From: Camellia lanceoleosa
Taxonomy: Eukaryota > Streptophyta > Magnoliopsida > Ericales > Theaceae
Assembly: GCA_025200525.1 (NCBI GenBank)
Contig: CM045768.1
Coordinates: 44,549,022-44,613,021, forward strand
Direction: 5' to 3'
DNA length: 64,000 nucleotides
A program made the position numbers and the translations under genes. Under the pieces are notes generated by a model. That model was not told where the DNA came from, ran no database searches, and was given only the letters and a program-made list of their open reading frames with translations. This document shows, in pieces, positions 16,029-29,373 of the stretch (positions within the stretch are counted from its first letter, which is position 1; every line of letters starts with the position of its first letter).

Positions 16029-16564
16029 AAAGCAATGCTTGTTCTGCTCTAGTGCTAGGCTTTGGATTTATTTGATGCAGAGACTCATTATGTCTTTTTA
16101 TTTATGAAGGTTTTGACTTTATGGATTAATTTTGTTTTAGTTTTATCTTGTTGAATTCTATGCTACCCTACTGAATTGAATGGGATGCAATGTTTTTGTA
16201 TTTTTAATGATACTTTTGATTTGATTGTGATTTTACTTTTTTATTTTTGGGTAAGCAAGCATCATGTGCGATGTGGTCACTCTGATCCTAGATGGGGGAA
16301 TAATTAAGCATTATAGGGCATGACATATAATGGTGCCAGCTTGAATTTTATAAGGAAAATGTTTGAGATTCAAAAAAAACTTTCACAATTATACTTACAA
16401 TAATATGTCAGGATAGGTGTGAACTTTTAATTTGTTATACACTTAATAATTGAGGGCTCTATTTCTTAGTCATATTATTGTGAATGAATTTGTGGGTCAA
16501 ATATGTAGGTGTTTAGCATTATTCATTTTATAATGTGTTGTGTCAAGAGTGTTTGATGGTTTTT
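16029..16564 (+). other. RPS26 3' UTR and downstream spacer
   Basis: Sequence after the RPS26 stop; the 3' UTR presumably ends within the first 200-250 bases (T-rich, 'aatgatac' at about 16207). No canonical AATAAA is obvious, and no other gene is seen. Confidence 0.5.
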
Positions 16565-16865
16565 TTTTGGGAACATGAAAGAAAGGGTTCTGTGGTGTCA
16601 TCATGGTCCCGTTGGGCCCTGATCCCGAGATAACCGGTTGTCAGTCAGAAATTAACTCCCACCAAGTGAGGGATTCACCACCAAGGCATCAATGGAGCGT
16701 GAACACACGCCACAGCAGTGAACAGGAGTTGAGGGGTTTTACAGAGCGTGTTCACCGAAGTGATTTCAAACACTCCCTCCCTTGGAATCAATCCTGGCAT
16801 GCGGCTGTGGAATGCCCCACATTCGCCACCAGGCCGCCAACCCTGGTGGTAGAGTGTTTCATGGT
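16565..16865 (-). pseudogene. Fragment resembling plant 'senescence-associated protein' ORF
   Basis: A GC-balanced island in AT-rich spacer. On the minus strand one frame reads AFHSRMPGLIPREGVFEIT, continuing through NTLCKTPQLLFTAVACVHA to MPWW. After a stop, another frame continues ESLTWWELISD, a stop, and GSGPNGTMMTPQNP. Both pieces match, in order, the protein often annotated as 'senescence-associated protein' in plant cDNA sets, as I remember it. The frame change at MPWW and the internal stops make this a broken copy. Whether that family is a real gene or a recurrent artefact of repetitive DNA is unclear to me. Confidence 0.6.
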
Positions 16866-18053
16866 TTGAGTCACCTATATGGGTATTTATTTTTGGGTAT
16901 TGTTAATGTGTGCTTTAATATATTTTAAGAAAGTTTGAAAAGTTGTGCATGCATTTTCTTGAAGAATGTGTACATGAGTTTTGGTCATCAAATGATTTGT
17001 CCTACAAAAACTAAACGGATTTCTATTGCATTACTTATGCTTAGTTTAGTAGTATTTTTTTTAAAAAAATTTTGAGGGTCATGATTTGTATAGTTCATTG
17101 GCCCAAAATCCACATCAATGATGAGATGATAGCTCAGGTTACTGTTATGGGTTACAAAATCAAAACATCCCCTGTATCAGGGCACTTGTAATTTGAACAA
17201 TTAATCCTGCTAAAGTTAGACCTCAGTTGGGATATGATTTCCTTTTATGCTATTTCTGACTTTTTATTTTAAAAAATTAGATTGTTGAAACTAAAATAAT
17301 ATTGAAGGCAATCTGTTCTATAATATTCTAGTAGTTTTTTGACCTGACATTCTTTTGCTTTGTCTTCAACTACAGCTGACTTGGTAAAAAAAATTAGATG
17401 ATAATGGGCTGTTTTGTGAAATGAGTTAAAAGTTATTTCTCAATTTTTAATTCATTTTGGGTCACAATATTTTATATATTTTTTACACTTTTTTTTTAAA
17501 ATTTAAAAAATTAAAAAGTCAACTTTTAACTATTTTCTCAAAACAACCCAATGTAATCAAAAAGCAATTGAAAGTTTAAGTGAAGCACAAAGGGAATGTT
17601 ACGTGTAATAAGCAAAAATTAAAATGTTATTTAGATCATAAATTTAAATAAAAATTGAAAATATGTATATATGCAAAAATATTAATTAATTTTTTTTTAA
17701 AAATTCTTATATAAATTTATGATTCAAACCGTTAAAAAATATATGCAATTGATAATGAAAGATGTAGGCAAGCAGTAGAAAATGTCAAGATATGATGATG
17801 TGGATGCGGTGGACTTGAAATCCAAGATGATCTGGTTGTACAAAGTCAATGATTGTTATGCTGCGCTACTATTCTTATCTGTTATTTATATGTATCAATT
17901 AATATAAATAATTTAATATTATAATTTTATCTATTTTATAAATTATAAATTTTTAAAAATATATCATATTATAGATTAATAAATGCATATAGTATTATTC
18001 TAGTATTATTCTACTAACATTATGCCTATCTTTCTTATTCAATGACATTCTTA

Positions 18054-18285
18054 GCCTCTGTTTGGGAAGAGGTTTTTTGAGCTTTTTTGGCTAAAATAAT
18101 CACAAAAGATAAAATAGACTATTTTAACCACAACAAATAAAACATCACATTCAACTCATAATCATTACACTATTCTTTTAGAAACAAAGTCAAAAAGCCA
18201 AAAAACGCTTCCCAAACCAAGCTTTTTGGCCCAGGCAAAAATAGCCAAAAAAATTAAAAAACCAACCCACTTTCCAAACGAAGCA
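18054..18285. mobile_element. MITE family A copy 2
   Basis: The ends GCCTCTGTTTGGGAAG and CTTTCCAAACGAAGC are inverted partners. The interior 'taatcacaaaagataaaatagac' matches copy 1 at 6745. Flanks TTA and AAA do not match, so the duplication has decayed or the borders are off by a few bases. Confidence 0.6.
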
Positions 18286-19424
18286 AAATGTTCTTTTCAA
18301 CTCGTGGCTTTGAAAGTTGGGAAAATATCAATCAAGTTATAAAAAAGAGTTATGTTAGGGATTTCAAATGAATTATTAAATATTCTATTAAATTTTTTAC
18401 AAGAGATGGGACCTACACAAATTATATGTGTGTGGGTTTTACACTTATATGAGAAGTTTGATAGAATATTTGGTAATTTTTTTGGAATTTATAGTATTTT
18501 TCGATAGAAAAAAAGATTGAGAGCTCTATGTGGGTCCAATGTGATGAGATGTGATGTTTTAGTTTTAGTTTTTTTTTTTTGTTTTTTTTTTTATTTTTCA
18601 CATCATTAGTACTCTTTTAGAGTTCTCAAATTAAAAGGATGGATCATTTTTGTTAAGTGATATTTACAACAGAAAGAAAAAATAATAATTATAAATTTAT
18701 GATAAATTTTATAAATATTAATAATTAAAAATATAATTTTTTTTATGTATCTAATTATTTTTTAAAAAGTAGACTGAATTGTAATTTTTCCTTGAAATTC
18801 TGTTAAAAAAGGTTTAAAATATTTATATATTTTTACGTTATATATTTGTATAACTTTCTTCTTTTTTTTTTTCAATGTGCGTTTTCAGAATACTTCTTAA
18901 AGATTTTTTTTTTTTTTTCTTTTTGACACATTTTTACTTTTTTAAGAGTTAGAAAAATTATTACGTTTAGAAAGTTGTTAAAAAAAATGATTTTTTCATA
19001 AGTGATAAAATTTATGTAATATTTTATTTTTTATTTTTTATATTTTTTATATTTTTTTTTTGTAGATGATGACAAACAATTTCGACTTTATTTTGGGGTG
19101 TTTTGAAAAATTGGTAAAAAGTTGACTTTTGACTTTTTACCAAACTTTTTAGCTTTTTGAAAAGTGATTTGGGAAGTTGATAAAAAGCTGACTTTTTGCT
19201 TTTTAGTTTAATATTTATTTATGGTGTCAAATCAAATTAAAATGACCAAAATACCCTTACCTAACCTAAGAAATTTTTTTTTTTTTTTTTTTTTTGTCGT
19301 AGGGCCTAATTTGTAATTTCACACCTGCGTTTTTGGCCCTTCCCAAACCAAATTTATTGCGTTTTTGGAAAATGATAAAAAAATGTGACTTTTTATGGCC
19401 CTTTCCAAAACAGCACTTTGTCAT

Positions 19425-19612
19425 AATCTAAAAAAGTCAGAAGACTAAAAAGTTACTATCTCACATCATCTTATTTAAGTCACATCATCTTATTTAAGTC
19501 ACATCACTTTTTTACTATATCATTTCAAACTCAACTTATACCCAACCTATATTTCATAAAAAGTTAAAAAGTATACTTATTTAGATCATTTCAAACCACC
19601 TTTTAGTAATTT
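19425..19612. repeat. MITE family B copy, opposite orientation
   Basis: 'cacatcatcttatttaagtcacatcatcttatttaag' and 'acccaacctatatttcataaaaagt' are the reverse complement of the interior of the copy at 20998-21167. A 21-bp word is duplicated in tandem at 19464-19504. Ends are diverged. Confidence 0.55.
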
Positions 19613-20469
19613 ATTGGCTTTTCTAATCAAAAATTAATTTTTTTTCAATCCCCAAATGCCCCACACTATGACTTAACAACCGTGCTGGACCCCAGTGGCC
19701 CATTGGGGGCTTAGTCATTTTCCATGACTTAAATATGAGAATCACAGTATATTTACAACTTGGGGGATGAAGTCCACCAAAGTGTCAAAGCTTTTATATG
19801 GAGGGTAAATTACATTGACATTTCTTGAGATTTAATTTAATTACATTTTAATTCTGACGTTCTAAAAATTACATTTACACTCCTATATTTAATAGTCTCA
19901 TTTCACAAATTTTTTTACTTATATAAAATGTAACAACTCCTAGTAAAAAATTAGAGGAAATTATATTGAAAAAAAAAAGTAAAGTAAAAAAAAAAAAAAA
20001 TAGAAGAGGTAAAGTAAAGTAAGAAAAGAGAAAATGTATGAGTTCAATATTTTCATTCCGTGTACTTTCTCAAACATCAAGAATGATATGTATTAAACTC
20101 AAATCTCAAGAGATGTAAGTGTAATTTGCCTGTATATCAAATATATGATCATTTAAAAATAATTAATGGTGTCTTTAGACTTAAATTTGTTTTGAAAAGT
20201 TGATATTTTAGTCCCAAAAAAAAAAAATCAAAAAGTTACTATAAAGAGTTAATTCACTCTCTATATTATTTTATGTTTTTTTTTTTTTGTAAAAACAATT
20301 TAAAAAATTAATTCTCAAAATAATCTTCAAAACTTTTACTATAAAATTAGGCTTACTCTTTAAAACCTTTACTATTGAACGTATAGGATTATGCATTGCA
20401 AAAAAAAAAAAAAAAAGTTATAATTGCATTCGTATATAAAATTTATCAATACTTGAATTTTTTTAATTT

Positions 20470-20990
20470 TTTAAAAACATATAATTTTAAATAATAAAGC
20501 AAGCTTTAAACTCAAGGGAGGGAGAGAAGTTTTTTGACGAGTCATGACTAGGTGGTCTTCCACGGGATAAGTTATTGGTTGGTCTTAAAATATTGTTATG
20601 TGGTGTTTTAATAGTATTATAATTGATAGAAATTGTAAGATTTATAAATTTTTATTGAGGGATTGAAGAATATAAAAAATATAATAAATTATGATTAGTG
20701 TATAATATTGTCATGTAGAGTTAACTAACTAATAATTTTTTTATAAAAACATATATATTTTTAAACAATAAAGCAAGCTTTAAACTCAGGGGAGGGGGAG
20801 AAGGTTTTTTGACAAGTGATCTTTTAAGCAAGAAGTTATTGGTTGTTCTTCAAATATTGTTACGTGGTATTTTAATAGTATTGTGATTGATAGAAATGGA
20901 GAAATTTATAAATTTTTATTGAGTGATTAAGAAACATAAAAAGTATAATAAATGGTGATTGATAAGTGATATTGTCATGTGGTGTTTCAA
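20470..20990. repeat. Two-copy direct repeat, period ~274 bp
   Basis: 'aagcaagctttaaactca' begins at 20497 and again at 20771. Both are followed by a purine-rich patch, 'ttattggttg', 'ggt.ttttaatagtatt', 'tttataaatttttattgag' and 'atattgtcatgt'. The copies are diverged and non-coding: an old tandem duplication in spacer DNA. Confidence 0.7.
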
Positions 20991-20997
20991 AACTAAG

Positions 20998-21167
20998 GCC
21001 AAGTTTGGGAAGACTAAATAAGTATACTTTTTTACTTTTTATAAAATATGGGTTGGGTTTGAAGTGATATGTTAGAAATGTGATGTGATTTAAATAAGAT
21101 GATGTGACTTAAATAAGATAGTGACTTTTTAACTTTTTGACTTTTTCTAAACATCCCAAACTTGGCC
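20998..21167. mobile_element. Tourist-like MITE, family B, intact ends
   Basis: Perfect 14-bp terminal inverted repeats GGCCAAGTTTGGGA (20998-21011) and TCCCAAACTTGGCC (21154-21167). Both flanks are TAA, consistent with a PIF/Harbinger 3-bp duplication. The 170-bp interior carries 'gacttaaataagat' twice. This is the best-preserved member of a family with remnants at 7159 and 19425. Confidence 0.8.
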
Positions 21168-21825
21168 TAATTAATAATTTTTTTCTTTTATACTGTATTT
21201 GGTCGAGAGATTTAAGAATATATTTTTTTTTTTTTAAAAAAAAGATAAATAAAATATATTCACATTTTATATAATTATATATATTTTTTATTTTAGTGAT
21301 TTTTTTTTTTTTTTAAATTTCTGAATCAAATACACTTTAAAGTAAAGCAGGAAAGAACGCAATTGTGCAGTACATTTGGATTTACTCTTTCGCAAAATGT
21401 TTTGACTTTTCATAAGAAAGAAAGAAAGAAAGAAAGATATGTAGCCGAGGGCGGCCAATCTTAATCCCGTAACCAAGGACGACATGAACACTCACGTGGG
21501 ATTGTTTGGCGTAAATTAAATAAGTTATTTATAATTTAGTTTAATTTAAGATATTGGGCTAAACTGATCATTTTTGGTGTAGATTATTAAAAATGAGAAA
21601 TTAATAATTAAAAATTAAAATTATTTCTTTTTTTTTTTACTTTTAAATAATTAATTTTTTTAATTATTTAAGTTATTTATATTTCATACTTGTAAGTAAA
21701 AACTACACAAAATAATTTAAATGGTAACAAACTTGCCCGGGTTATTTGACATAATAAATATAAGTGTATTTATTTAGATTATATTAATTTTTTATTTTTT
21801 TACACATTCATATATATATATATAT

Positions 21826-22080
21826 TTAGAGATTGTTTGCGATGTTCTAAATAAGTGTATTTTTTGTCTTTTTGGATTAAAAAATTGAGGAAAAAAATAT
21901 GAATATTTGGGTTAACTTTTTGACTTTTTATGAAAAAATATGTATTAAAAAATTATATAAATTAGTGTGTAAAGAAAAATTAGGATTAGGAGTTATGCAA
22001 CCGTAATTTTTAACTTTTAGTGAATAGTGATAACTTTTTGAGTAACTTTTTAATTTTTTTTCAATTTGCCAAATTTGTCC
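21826..22080. repeat. MITE-like repeat related to 33829-34018
   Basis: 'gagattgtttgcgatgttctaaataagtgta' is followed by 'actttttgactttttatgaaaaaat.tgtatta', which recurs with few changes at 33829-33950. Terminal repeats are poorly kept. Non-coding. Confidence 0.45.
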
Positions 22081-22205
22081 TTATTTAGATCATTCAAATT
22101 AATAAATTAATTATATAAAAATTAAGAAAATAATATTTAAAACTTACCCCGAATTACCAAATTTAATTTGTCTTTTCCCTTTCAATTTCGCTTCCTTTGC
22201 GTCGC

Positions 22206-22242
22206 GTCTCTTCTCTTCTCTTCTCTTCTGCAGACGCTATAC

Positions 22243-22276
<34 letters not shown>

Positions 22277-22452
22277 GAGGGTGTTTTGGTTATGCTGCAA
22301 AAAGGCTTGGATGAAATAACAGACAATTCTCTTTCGAATCGACCCTCTCAGGCTCAGCTCAGCTAGTTTTTGTCTCAATCCCCCGAATTTTACGTTCCTT
22401 TTTCCTTCTTAATACATATGAGGGCAGGTCGTTATAGATAGATACATACATA

Positions 22453-22502
<50 letters not shown>
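22206..22502. repeat. Microsatellites in the 5' region of the nucleotidyltransferase gene
   Basis: A (TCTTC)n run at 22206-22230 and (GA)n at 22243-22275. Further on, (ACAT)n at about 22441-22456 is followed by (CT)n and (TA)n at 22457-22502. They precede the start codon at 22719 and probably lie in promoter or 5' UTR. GA/CT tracts can bind BBR/BPC factors in plants; that role here is a guess. Confidence 0.65.
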
Positions 22503-22504
<2 letters not shown>

Positions 22505-22718
22505 CTTCGTGCGCCTCTTCAAACCTTTTCCCCATCAAACCCTTTTCACACCAGTTCCCTTTTCCGTCGACCCATTTGCGGTTTCTCTCTCTCTCTAAAC
22601 CCTTCTAAACCCTTCTCTCTAGAATTCACGTACGATGGTAACCCCCTTTGTGACCTCTGAAACCCTCGTTGAAGGCCCCTTCTTCTGGGTTTAATCAGTT
22701 TTGGATATTTTTGGTGAT

Positions 22719-25700
22719 ATGGGCGATCTTCAAGTTTTTTCTCAGCAGCCAAACGGTGTCCTGAAGGAAGATCGTTCTTTTTCGGTGTCCTTCTCGTCGC
22801 CATTGCCTGCTTCTAATCCTGATCCATCGTCAATTGGGGAGGAAAGTTGGGCGATAGCTGAACAAATCACCCAACAAGTCATATGTTGTATTCACCCCAC
22901 TTTGGACTCTGAGGAGAAGAGGAAAGATGTAATCGAATATGTTCAGAGACTCATCAGATGTTCTCTTGGATTTGAGGTGAATTCAATGCCTCACTTTTTG
23001 TTTTGTCTGGTTAAATTGTTACTTGGGTCATCCTCTGTTGGTTCTGTTTTGTGGGTAAACAGTTTTTTTTGATAATTTATTTATTTATTTGCAATCTTCA
23101 ACATATAGTTAGAGGAACCCTCTTAAATTATTGTTCAAATGCATGTGAGAATTCAATTTCTGAGGGATGGTTATTTTCCAGTGAGGAGGCTTCACTCTGC
23201 TTTTCTGTGTGTCCTGTGAGTATGTTGTTGTTGTTGTGGATATATTTGATGACTCATTTCCATGCAGTATTAGTTGAATTTTATGGGGGTTGGCAATTTT
23301 GGGGAAATTTAAGGTGCCGTTTGGTAACACTTTATTGTTTGTCTTATGGCTTCCAAGTGAAATCAGGAATTCATTCTGAATGATCACTTAGGAAGCATGT
23401 TAGTTCTTATGTTTAGATGATTTGAAGGCAGTTAAGCTGGCATTGGCATGGCTATCTAACACTTGTTGCATCTGGCATTGTTGAGTCACCCACATATAAT
23501 CTAATAATTTAATACAACCTGAGGGATTAAGTGATTGTGGACATCCTTTGATCGTGTAGTGTAGCCTATTTGGTCCTGAATATATGCGAAACATTGCATT
23601 GAAAAGTTAGTTAAGAAAGGTTTTGTTCAACCTATTTTAGGTCAGTTAATTGATTGGGGAAGTGTTTCTACCATTTGCTAGTGCCCTATGATCTAATTCT
23701 GGTACACCTCTATTGCAGTCATTATATTTGGCATGCAATTTTTCATTAGTTCTTAGTTCTTCCTTTTCTTACTCATTTTTGTAGGAAGAAGGAAGAAGAA
23801 AAAAAAGTCATAGAAATTTACTATCACAAACCCTAACAACCACTTAATGAGAGAGGCTATTAGTTATGTGACTACAAGTTTTTGGGGGTGAGTGTGTATT
23901 TTCTAGAATATCAGGTAGTTAAATGTATCTGTTAGAAATATCAACGGAGGTCATTGTAATTTACCCTAAATAATGTTGTGTGGATTATTATCTTTGACAT
24001 ACATTAGTTTTTCTAATCATTCTTGAGACGGAGAATTTTTTTATTTTTTTTATTATTTTATGCATGTAAGAGACACGGGATTTTTTTTTTTATCATTTTA
24101 CATTCTTAGTTAACTTGGTTCCCTTCAAATTTACTGCCAGGGGAATTTCTGTTTGTCAAAACCCTTGGTGGGGCCAATTGTAATTCACTATTTTTTATTA
24201 AAAAAATATGTAATGGGGAGTAATCTGTTTTTTTGTATGAACCTAAATTGTTGTGTTGGAAATTGTTATATCAAATCAGCCCATATGTTATATCAGCCTC
24301 CCCCATCAGATCATGATTTGTGATTGGCAAACCACCTTGTTTTTTGATAGGTACTGTATTGTAGGAGAGAAGAGTAACCAAGGGTGTGCAATCCGTTTAC
24401 AAAATATGGACAATCAACATGGAAGAGTGCAAATGATGTGTAAATGATGATGTAAAAGGATTTTTGAATTGTTTCTTCACTTTGAACCTATTTGAGGGAG
24501 CTAATATCTATAATTAAAATATAAAAAATTAAAAATATAAAAAAGAAAAGAAAAAGGCAGCTTTGAGTGGTTTCTTTAATGTGTTGACAAAAGATACAAG
24601 TCATGTTAAAGTTATTTTAGATCCTTCTCATTTCGATTAGGATTTATACCCCTACTCCCTCTTTCCACCACTTAGTTGTTTATCTTTTATTTTTAATAAT
24701 TTAGCTACTAGGCTTAAGAAATGCATGTGAATCAATTTGTGCAATTACTTGAGTTTTTTATTTCCTAACTTTCTGCCCTGCTTCAGCTAAGTTTTCAAAA
24801 TCTTGGAGTCCTTGTATTTAGTTGCCTTCTTTTTTCTTTCTTGAGCGTTTGTCAGCCTTTTTCGTCTCTGTTCTTCCACCACCTTTTACTCTCCTAAATC
24901 TCCTTTCAATTGTTTCATTAAGGCTCCACTTGCTTCAATTTGGGCAGTTTCTTGAGCATTCTACATCTGTTTTCCTCTCATATCCTATGCTCTATTTCCT
25001 AGACTTAAGCACTTGTTGCCAAAACGTGTCAGTGGTTGTGTTCTAAATGTAGAGTTTCTTCTTTATGAACAGCAGTCTGACTTTGTCAGTTGTTAATGTT
25101 CCTAAATTAAAATTGCGATTCATATCTCCAATTGTATGAATTTTTGATGCAGTTAGGTTGTATATTATCTTTATAGGAGCAAGCCATGTGGGGAGGACTG
25201 TTACACCATTTTATTGAAGTTACTTTAAGTTGAGCTTTACTGATTCTTTATGCAAATTTTGTAGGTTTTCCCATATGGCTCTGTGCCACTAAAGACCTAC
25301 CTTCCTGATGGAGATATTGATTTGACTGCCCTTAGCAGTCCTACTGTTGAGGAGACTTTGGCCCGTGATGTACTTGCTGTTCTGCAAGGAGAAGAGCAGA
25401 ATGGGAATGCTGAGTATGAAGTGAAGGATACACAATTCATTGATGCTGAGGTTTTTGTTTTTTTTCACTCTGATGCTTTATTGTAAAGTTTGTCTGAGCT
25501 TAATATGTTTTCCTCGTACATAAAGGGTTAAGTTGCATTATGTCTGCCAATTCTCAATACGACATCTTCAACTTTTTCCCTGAATTGTTTTTATATTTCT
25601 TGTTGTCTTATCCTGGGTTTATTGGTATATCTTACTTGTATCATCTTCAAGATGACATATCTCCCCTTTTCATGACTCAAGTAGGATGTAATCACGTTGA

Positions 25701-28700
25701 TACTCAAGTTTTTCACTTTGAGTAGACTTTCTGTAAGAGGGTCATACCCACTTTGTTCTCATTTAGGTTTCCAGTCAGCATCTTCCCCCCTCTTTCTAGA
25801 TTTTTGGAATTATCCTTCTTGGGTTAAACATATGATTTGTTGATTTTCAGTAGGTTCTTCCCAATGTTGTGCATGCTCGTTACTTGGTCTTTGCATGTGA
25901 TATGTTGGCAAACAAATCTCCATACATGCCCTAAACTTCTGGCAGACTTCTCCTATAACACAGCTGTGTTGATTCTCTTCCATTCTGTTGAGCTTTGTTT
26001 TGATTTCCAATCTTTGACTTGAAAATTAGTTATAGACAGAAATAAAGCCTAAAAAAACAGCTTCAAAAAAAGAAGGGAGCTTCTAATGGCAGAATTCCAA
26101 ATAGTGGAATATATGGATAGTAGAAATATCCTTTTTAGCTCCAATTCTCTGGTAGAATTGACTTTTTCCTCAACATGTGCTTGTGGATCGACATGTTTAT
26201 CAATTTTTGTCTTTTACTTTTTTTTTTTTGGAAAGTTGCTACTTGCATGGATGACATCACACCTTTTTCTAGTCATATACTTTATCCAACATGACACTTG
26301 GTCTTTGTTTTTTATGTTTTATTTTGAGTTGTTTCAAGCTTTGAAGTTCTGTATTTATAAATATTTGTGTCATTGATGGCAGGTTAAACTTGTGAAATGC
26401 CTAGTGCAGAATATTGTAATAGATATCTCCTTCAATCAGTTAGGAGGACTTTGTACACTATGTTTCCTTGAGCAGGTACGATTTAAGACTTCCTGTTAGG
26501 GTTCGAAATATATGCTGTCTTGCTTCTTGCTTTATTTGCATACTTCAACTCCAGTTATGTCCCACCAGAAATAGTCTTATTTATTTTATGTAGCATAAGA
26601 AATAAATTAGTTTTGTTTTCATTGTATTTAAACAAAGGGTCTTGTTAACATGTGCCCTTAGGGCATATGTTAAGAAAATTTTAAAATATTATAGACTTTA
26701 TTACACACACTTTCATGCAGGATGTACATTATTTGTAAGCTTCTAAGGGCCCATTGTAACAAAATGCTTAACCACTTGATATTTCTGTGTTGGTATATGT
26801 ATACTGGACATCCTCCCCCCTACTTCCTGCCCGTCCTTCTTCTGTTGTAGTTGTTTCTCCATAATTGCTATAGTGTAAGTCTTTGGTTCTTTATTTGCAG
26901 CATTACATCTCTTTGCATTTTCCCATTGTGCATAGCAAGCATAACTGCTCACAGTTTGTGTTTGTTTACTTCCTCATACCTTCTGTGGGGACATAATTTT
27001 TGAATGACAACACGTGGCCGAGGTGTCACCGAAGTGCCGGCCGAGGTGCCACGTGTCTTCGTCATGACGCCGAGATCATCTCGTCTAGGCCGAGGTTATC
27101 TACGAAGATAGTGGAATCCGAGATAAACGGATAAGAGACAAGAGTCCTAGAATGAGAGAGAACTTTAGTTTGGATAAAGATAAGACTCTTAAAGAGTTTA
27201 TCTCAATCCTACTGGGAGTCCAAAATTAGCAGTAATCCTAAGTCCATTAAAACTAGGCTTCTATTGGGACTAGGTTTGTGTTGGCTATAAAAGAGAGGCA
27301 CCCTCATGGGTCTAAGGTATGCTTTTTATGCTCTGAATAGTGAGTTAAGCACTTTTGCTATCTTTGAGAGATAACTGACTTGATTGTCGGAGTGCCCCGG
27401 GTGGACGAACCACCGCCGGAATCTCTTCTTTTTGTGACAGGCCGTTCAGGCTTAATCTATTCTCGCCGTGTTCTCTCCAAATTGAATGCTTGATTGGCAG
27501 TGTGGTCGGAAATTGACACACAATTTGGCGCCGTCTGTGGGAAAGAAAGGAGAATAGATGGCCAACGACGGACAGAAAGAGAAGGTTGGGGACAACACCC
27601 CTATTGAGAGTGGGAAACATATTGACCTTGACGTCAAGAAGACAATCGCAACGAAGAGACTCGTGATAAGAATCACGAGGAAAGGACGTCGGCCAGGAGG
27701 GCGGCGTATGAAGAAATCGAACCGGAACGAGTATTATAACGAGGACGACCTCCAGGTATGGAAAGATAGATGCCTGCGGAAGGACGACGAGATGAAGGGA
27801 ATGGCAGACAAATTGGCGGACCTGCAAACGGCGTCAATTTCATGACGCAGTAACAACGCCATGCGCTACTGCCCTTTACAAGATACGCCGATTCCAACGG
27901 CCAAGAAAGGTGCCCGTAGAAAAACAGCCTCGGTCCCTCAGCACAACAGGGCAAAGGGGCATTCTCACCGGCCTTCACAGGAGGTCGAGCACGGAGAATC
28001 AAGGAGGGGAGAATCCCAGAAGACACGTCAAACAAAAGAAACCTGCACCAAAGAACATCGGGATGTTCAGGGAAAGGAACTCTGTTTCGACACGACCAAT
28101 GGATGGGGGTCCAAAAAGACTCACAATGACACTGGAAGTAGTGCACCAAAGAGGGCTAGAGAATGATGCTTGGGAGTTGGAATTTACAAGTTAAGGTTGG
28201 TCTAACATTTGTTGAAATTCTAAAAATTTACAAGTTGAAGTTAAACCGAGGACATATTTAACACTTGTTGAAATTTTTAAGAAAAATTTACAAGTTGAAG
28301 TTAAACCGATGTCATGTTTAACACTTGCTGAAATTTTAAAAATTTACAAGTTGAAGTTAAACCAATGACATGTTTGACACTTGTTGAAATTTTAAAAAAA
28401 TTTACAAGTTGAAGTTAAACCGAGGTCATATTTAACACTTGTTGAAATTTTAAGAAAAATTTACAAGTTGAAATTAAACCGGGGTCATGATTAAAAGAAG
28501 GAATAATATAGGTTCTATCACCTCAGGATGCCGAGGTAATAGAACCTAGGGGGTAGTTGTGGGGACATAATTTTTGAATGACAACACGTGGCCGAGGTGT
28601 CACCGAAGTGCCACGTGTCTTGGTCATGACGTCGAGATGATCTCGGCTAGGCTGAGGTTATCTGCGAAGATACCGAAATTCGGGATAAGCAGATAAGGGA

Positions 28701-29260
28701 CAAGAGTCCTAGAATGAGAGAGGACTTCAGTTTGGGTAAAGATAAGACTCTTAGAGAGTTTATCCCAATCCTACTGGGAGTCCAAGATTAGCAGTAATCC
28801 TAAATCCATTGAAGCTAAGCTTCTATTGGGACTAGGTTTGTGTTGGCCATAAAAGAGAGGCATCCTCATGGGTCTAAGGTATGCTTTTTATGCTCTGAAT
28901 AGTGAGTTAAGCACTTTTGCTATCTTTGAGAGATAACTGACTTGATCGTCGGAGTGCCCCGGGTGGACGAACCACCGCCGGAATCTCTTCTTTTTGTGAC
29001 AGGCCGTTCAGGCTTAATCTATTCTGCCAGTATTCTCCAACTGAGTGCTTGATTGGCAGTGTGGTCGGAAATTGACACACACACCTTCTATATTAAGTCT
29101 TTACATCCCCTTCTTGTTTCTACAGTGAAATCTTGATACAATCATGTTGTAGTTAATGTTCATTATTGAATTAGATAAATGCTTCAGCGTATAGCTACAA
29201 ATTTGATTTGGATATTTTTTTAAGTCTTGGCATCCTGAAAAAAAGTTAACAGCTGACCAT

Positions 29261-29304
<44 letters not shown>

Positions 29305-29330
29305 TATAAATTTTATTAATGGATTTTGAC

Positions 29331-29373
<43 letters not shown>

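Larger units (their letters stand above)
16866..22150. other. AT-rich intergenic region with MITEs
   Basis: No gene was recognised between the RPS26 downstream fragment and the nucleotidyltransferase gene. It holds MITE copies at 18054, 19425, 20998 and 21826, a two-copy direct repeat at 20470-20990, long T/A runs (for example 18568-18592, 19268-19295) and an (AAAG)n run at 21414-21437. Confidence 0.6.
26984..29083 (+). mobile_element. Non-autonomous LTR retrotransposon in intron 3
   Basis: A 2.1-kb element with two LTRs (26984-27522, 28558-29083), both starting TGTGGGGACATAA and ending in GACACACA. A perfect 5-bp target duplication CCTTC lies at 26979-26983 and 29084-29088. A primer-binding site follows the 5' LTR, and a purine stretch (cctagggggtagt) precedes the 3' LTR. 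The ~1-kb interior has only a broken gag-like stretch and a 60-bp tandem array, so it needs help in trans. It lies in the sense direction of the host gene. Confidence 0.92.

Noticed and set aside
16603..16869. 88-codon + strand ORF
   Set aside because: The recognisable protein similarity is on the opposite strand; the + strand frame is its shadow.
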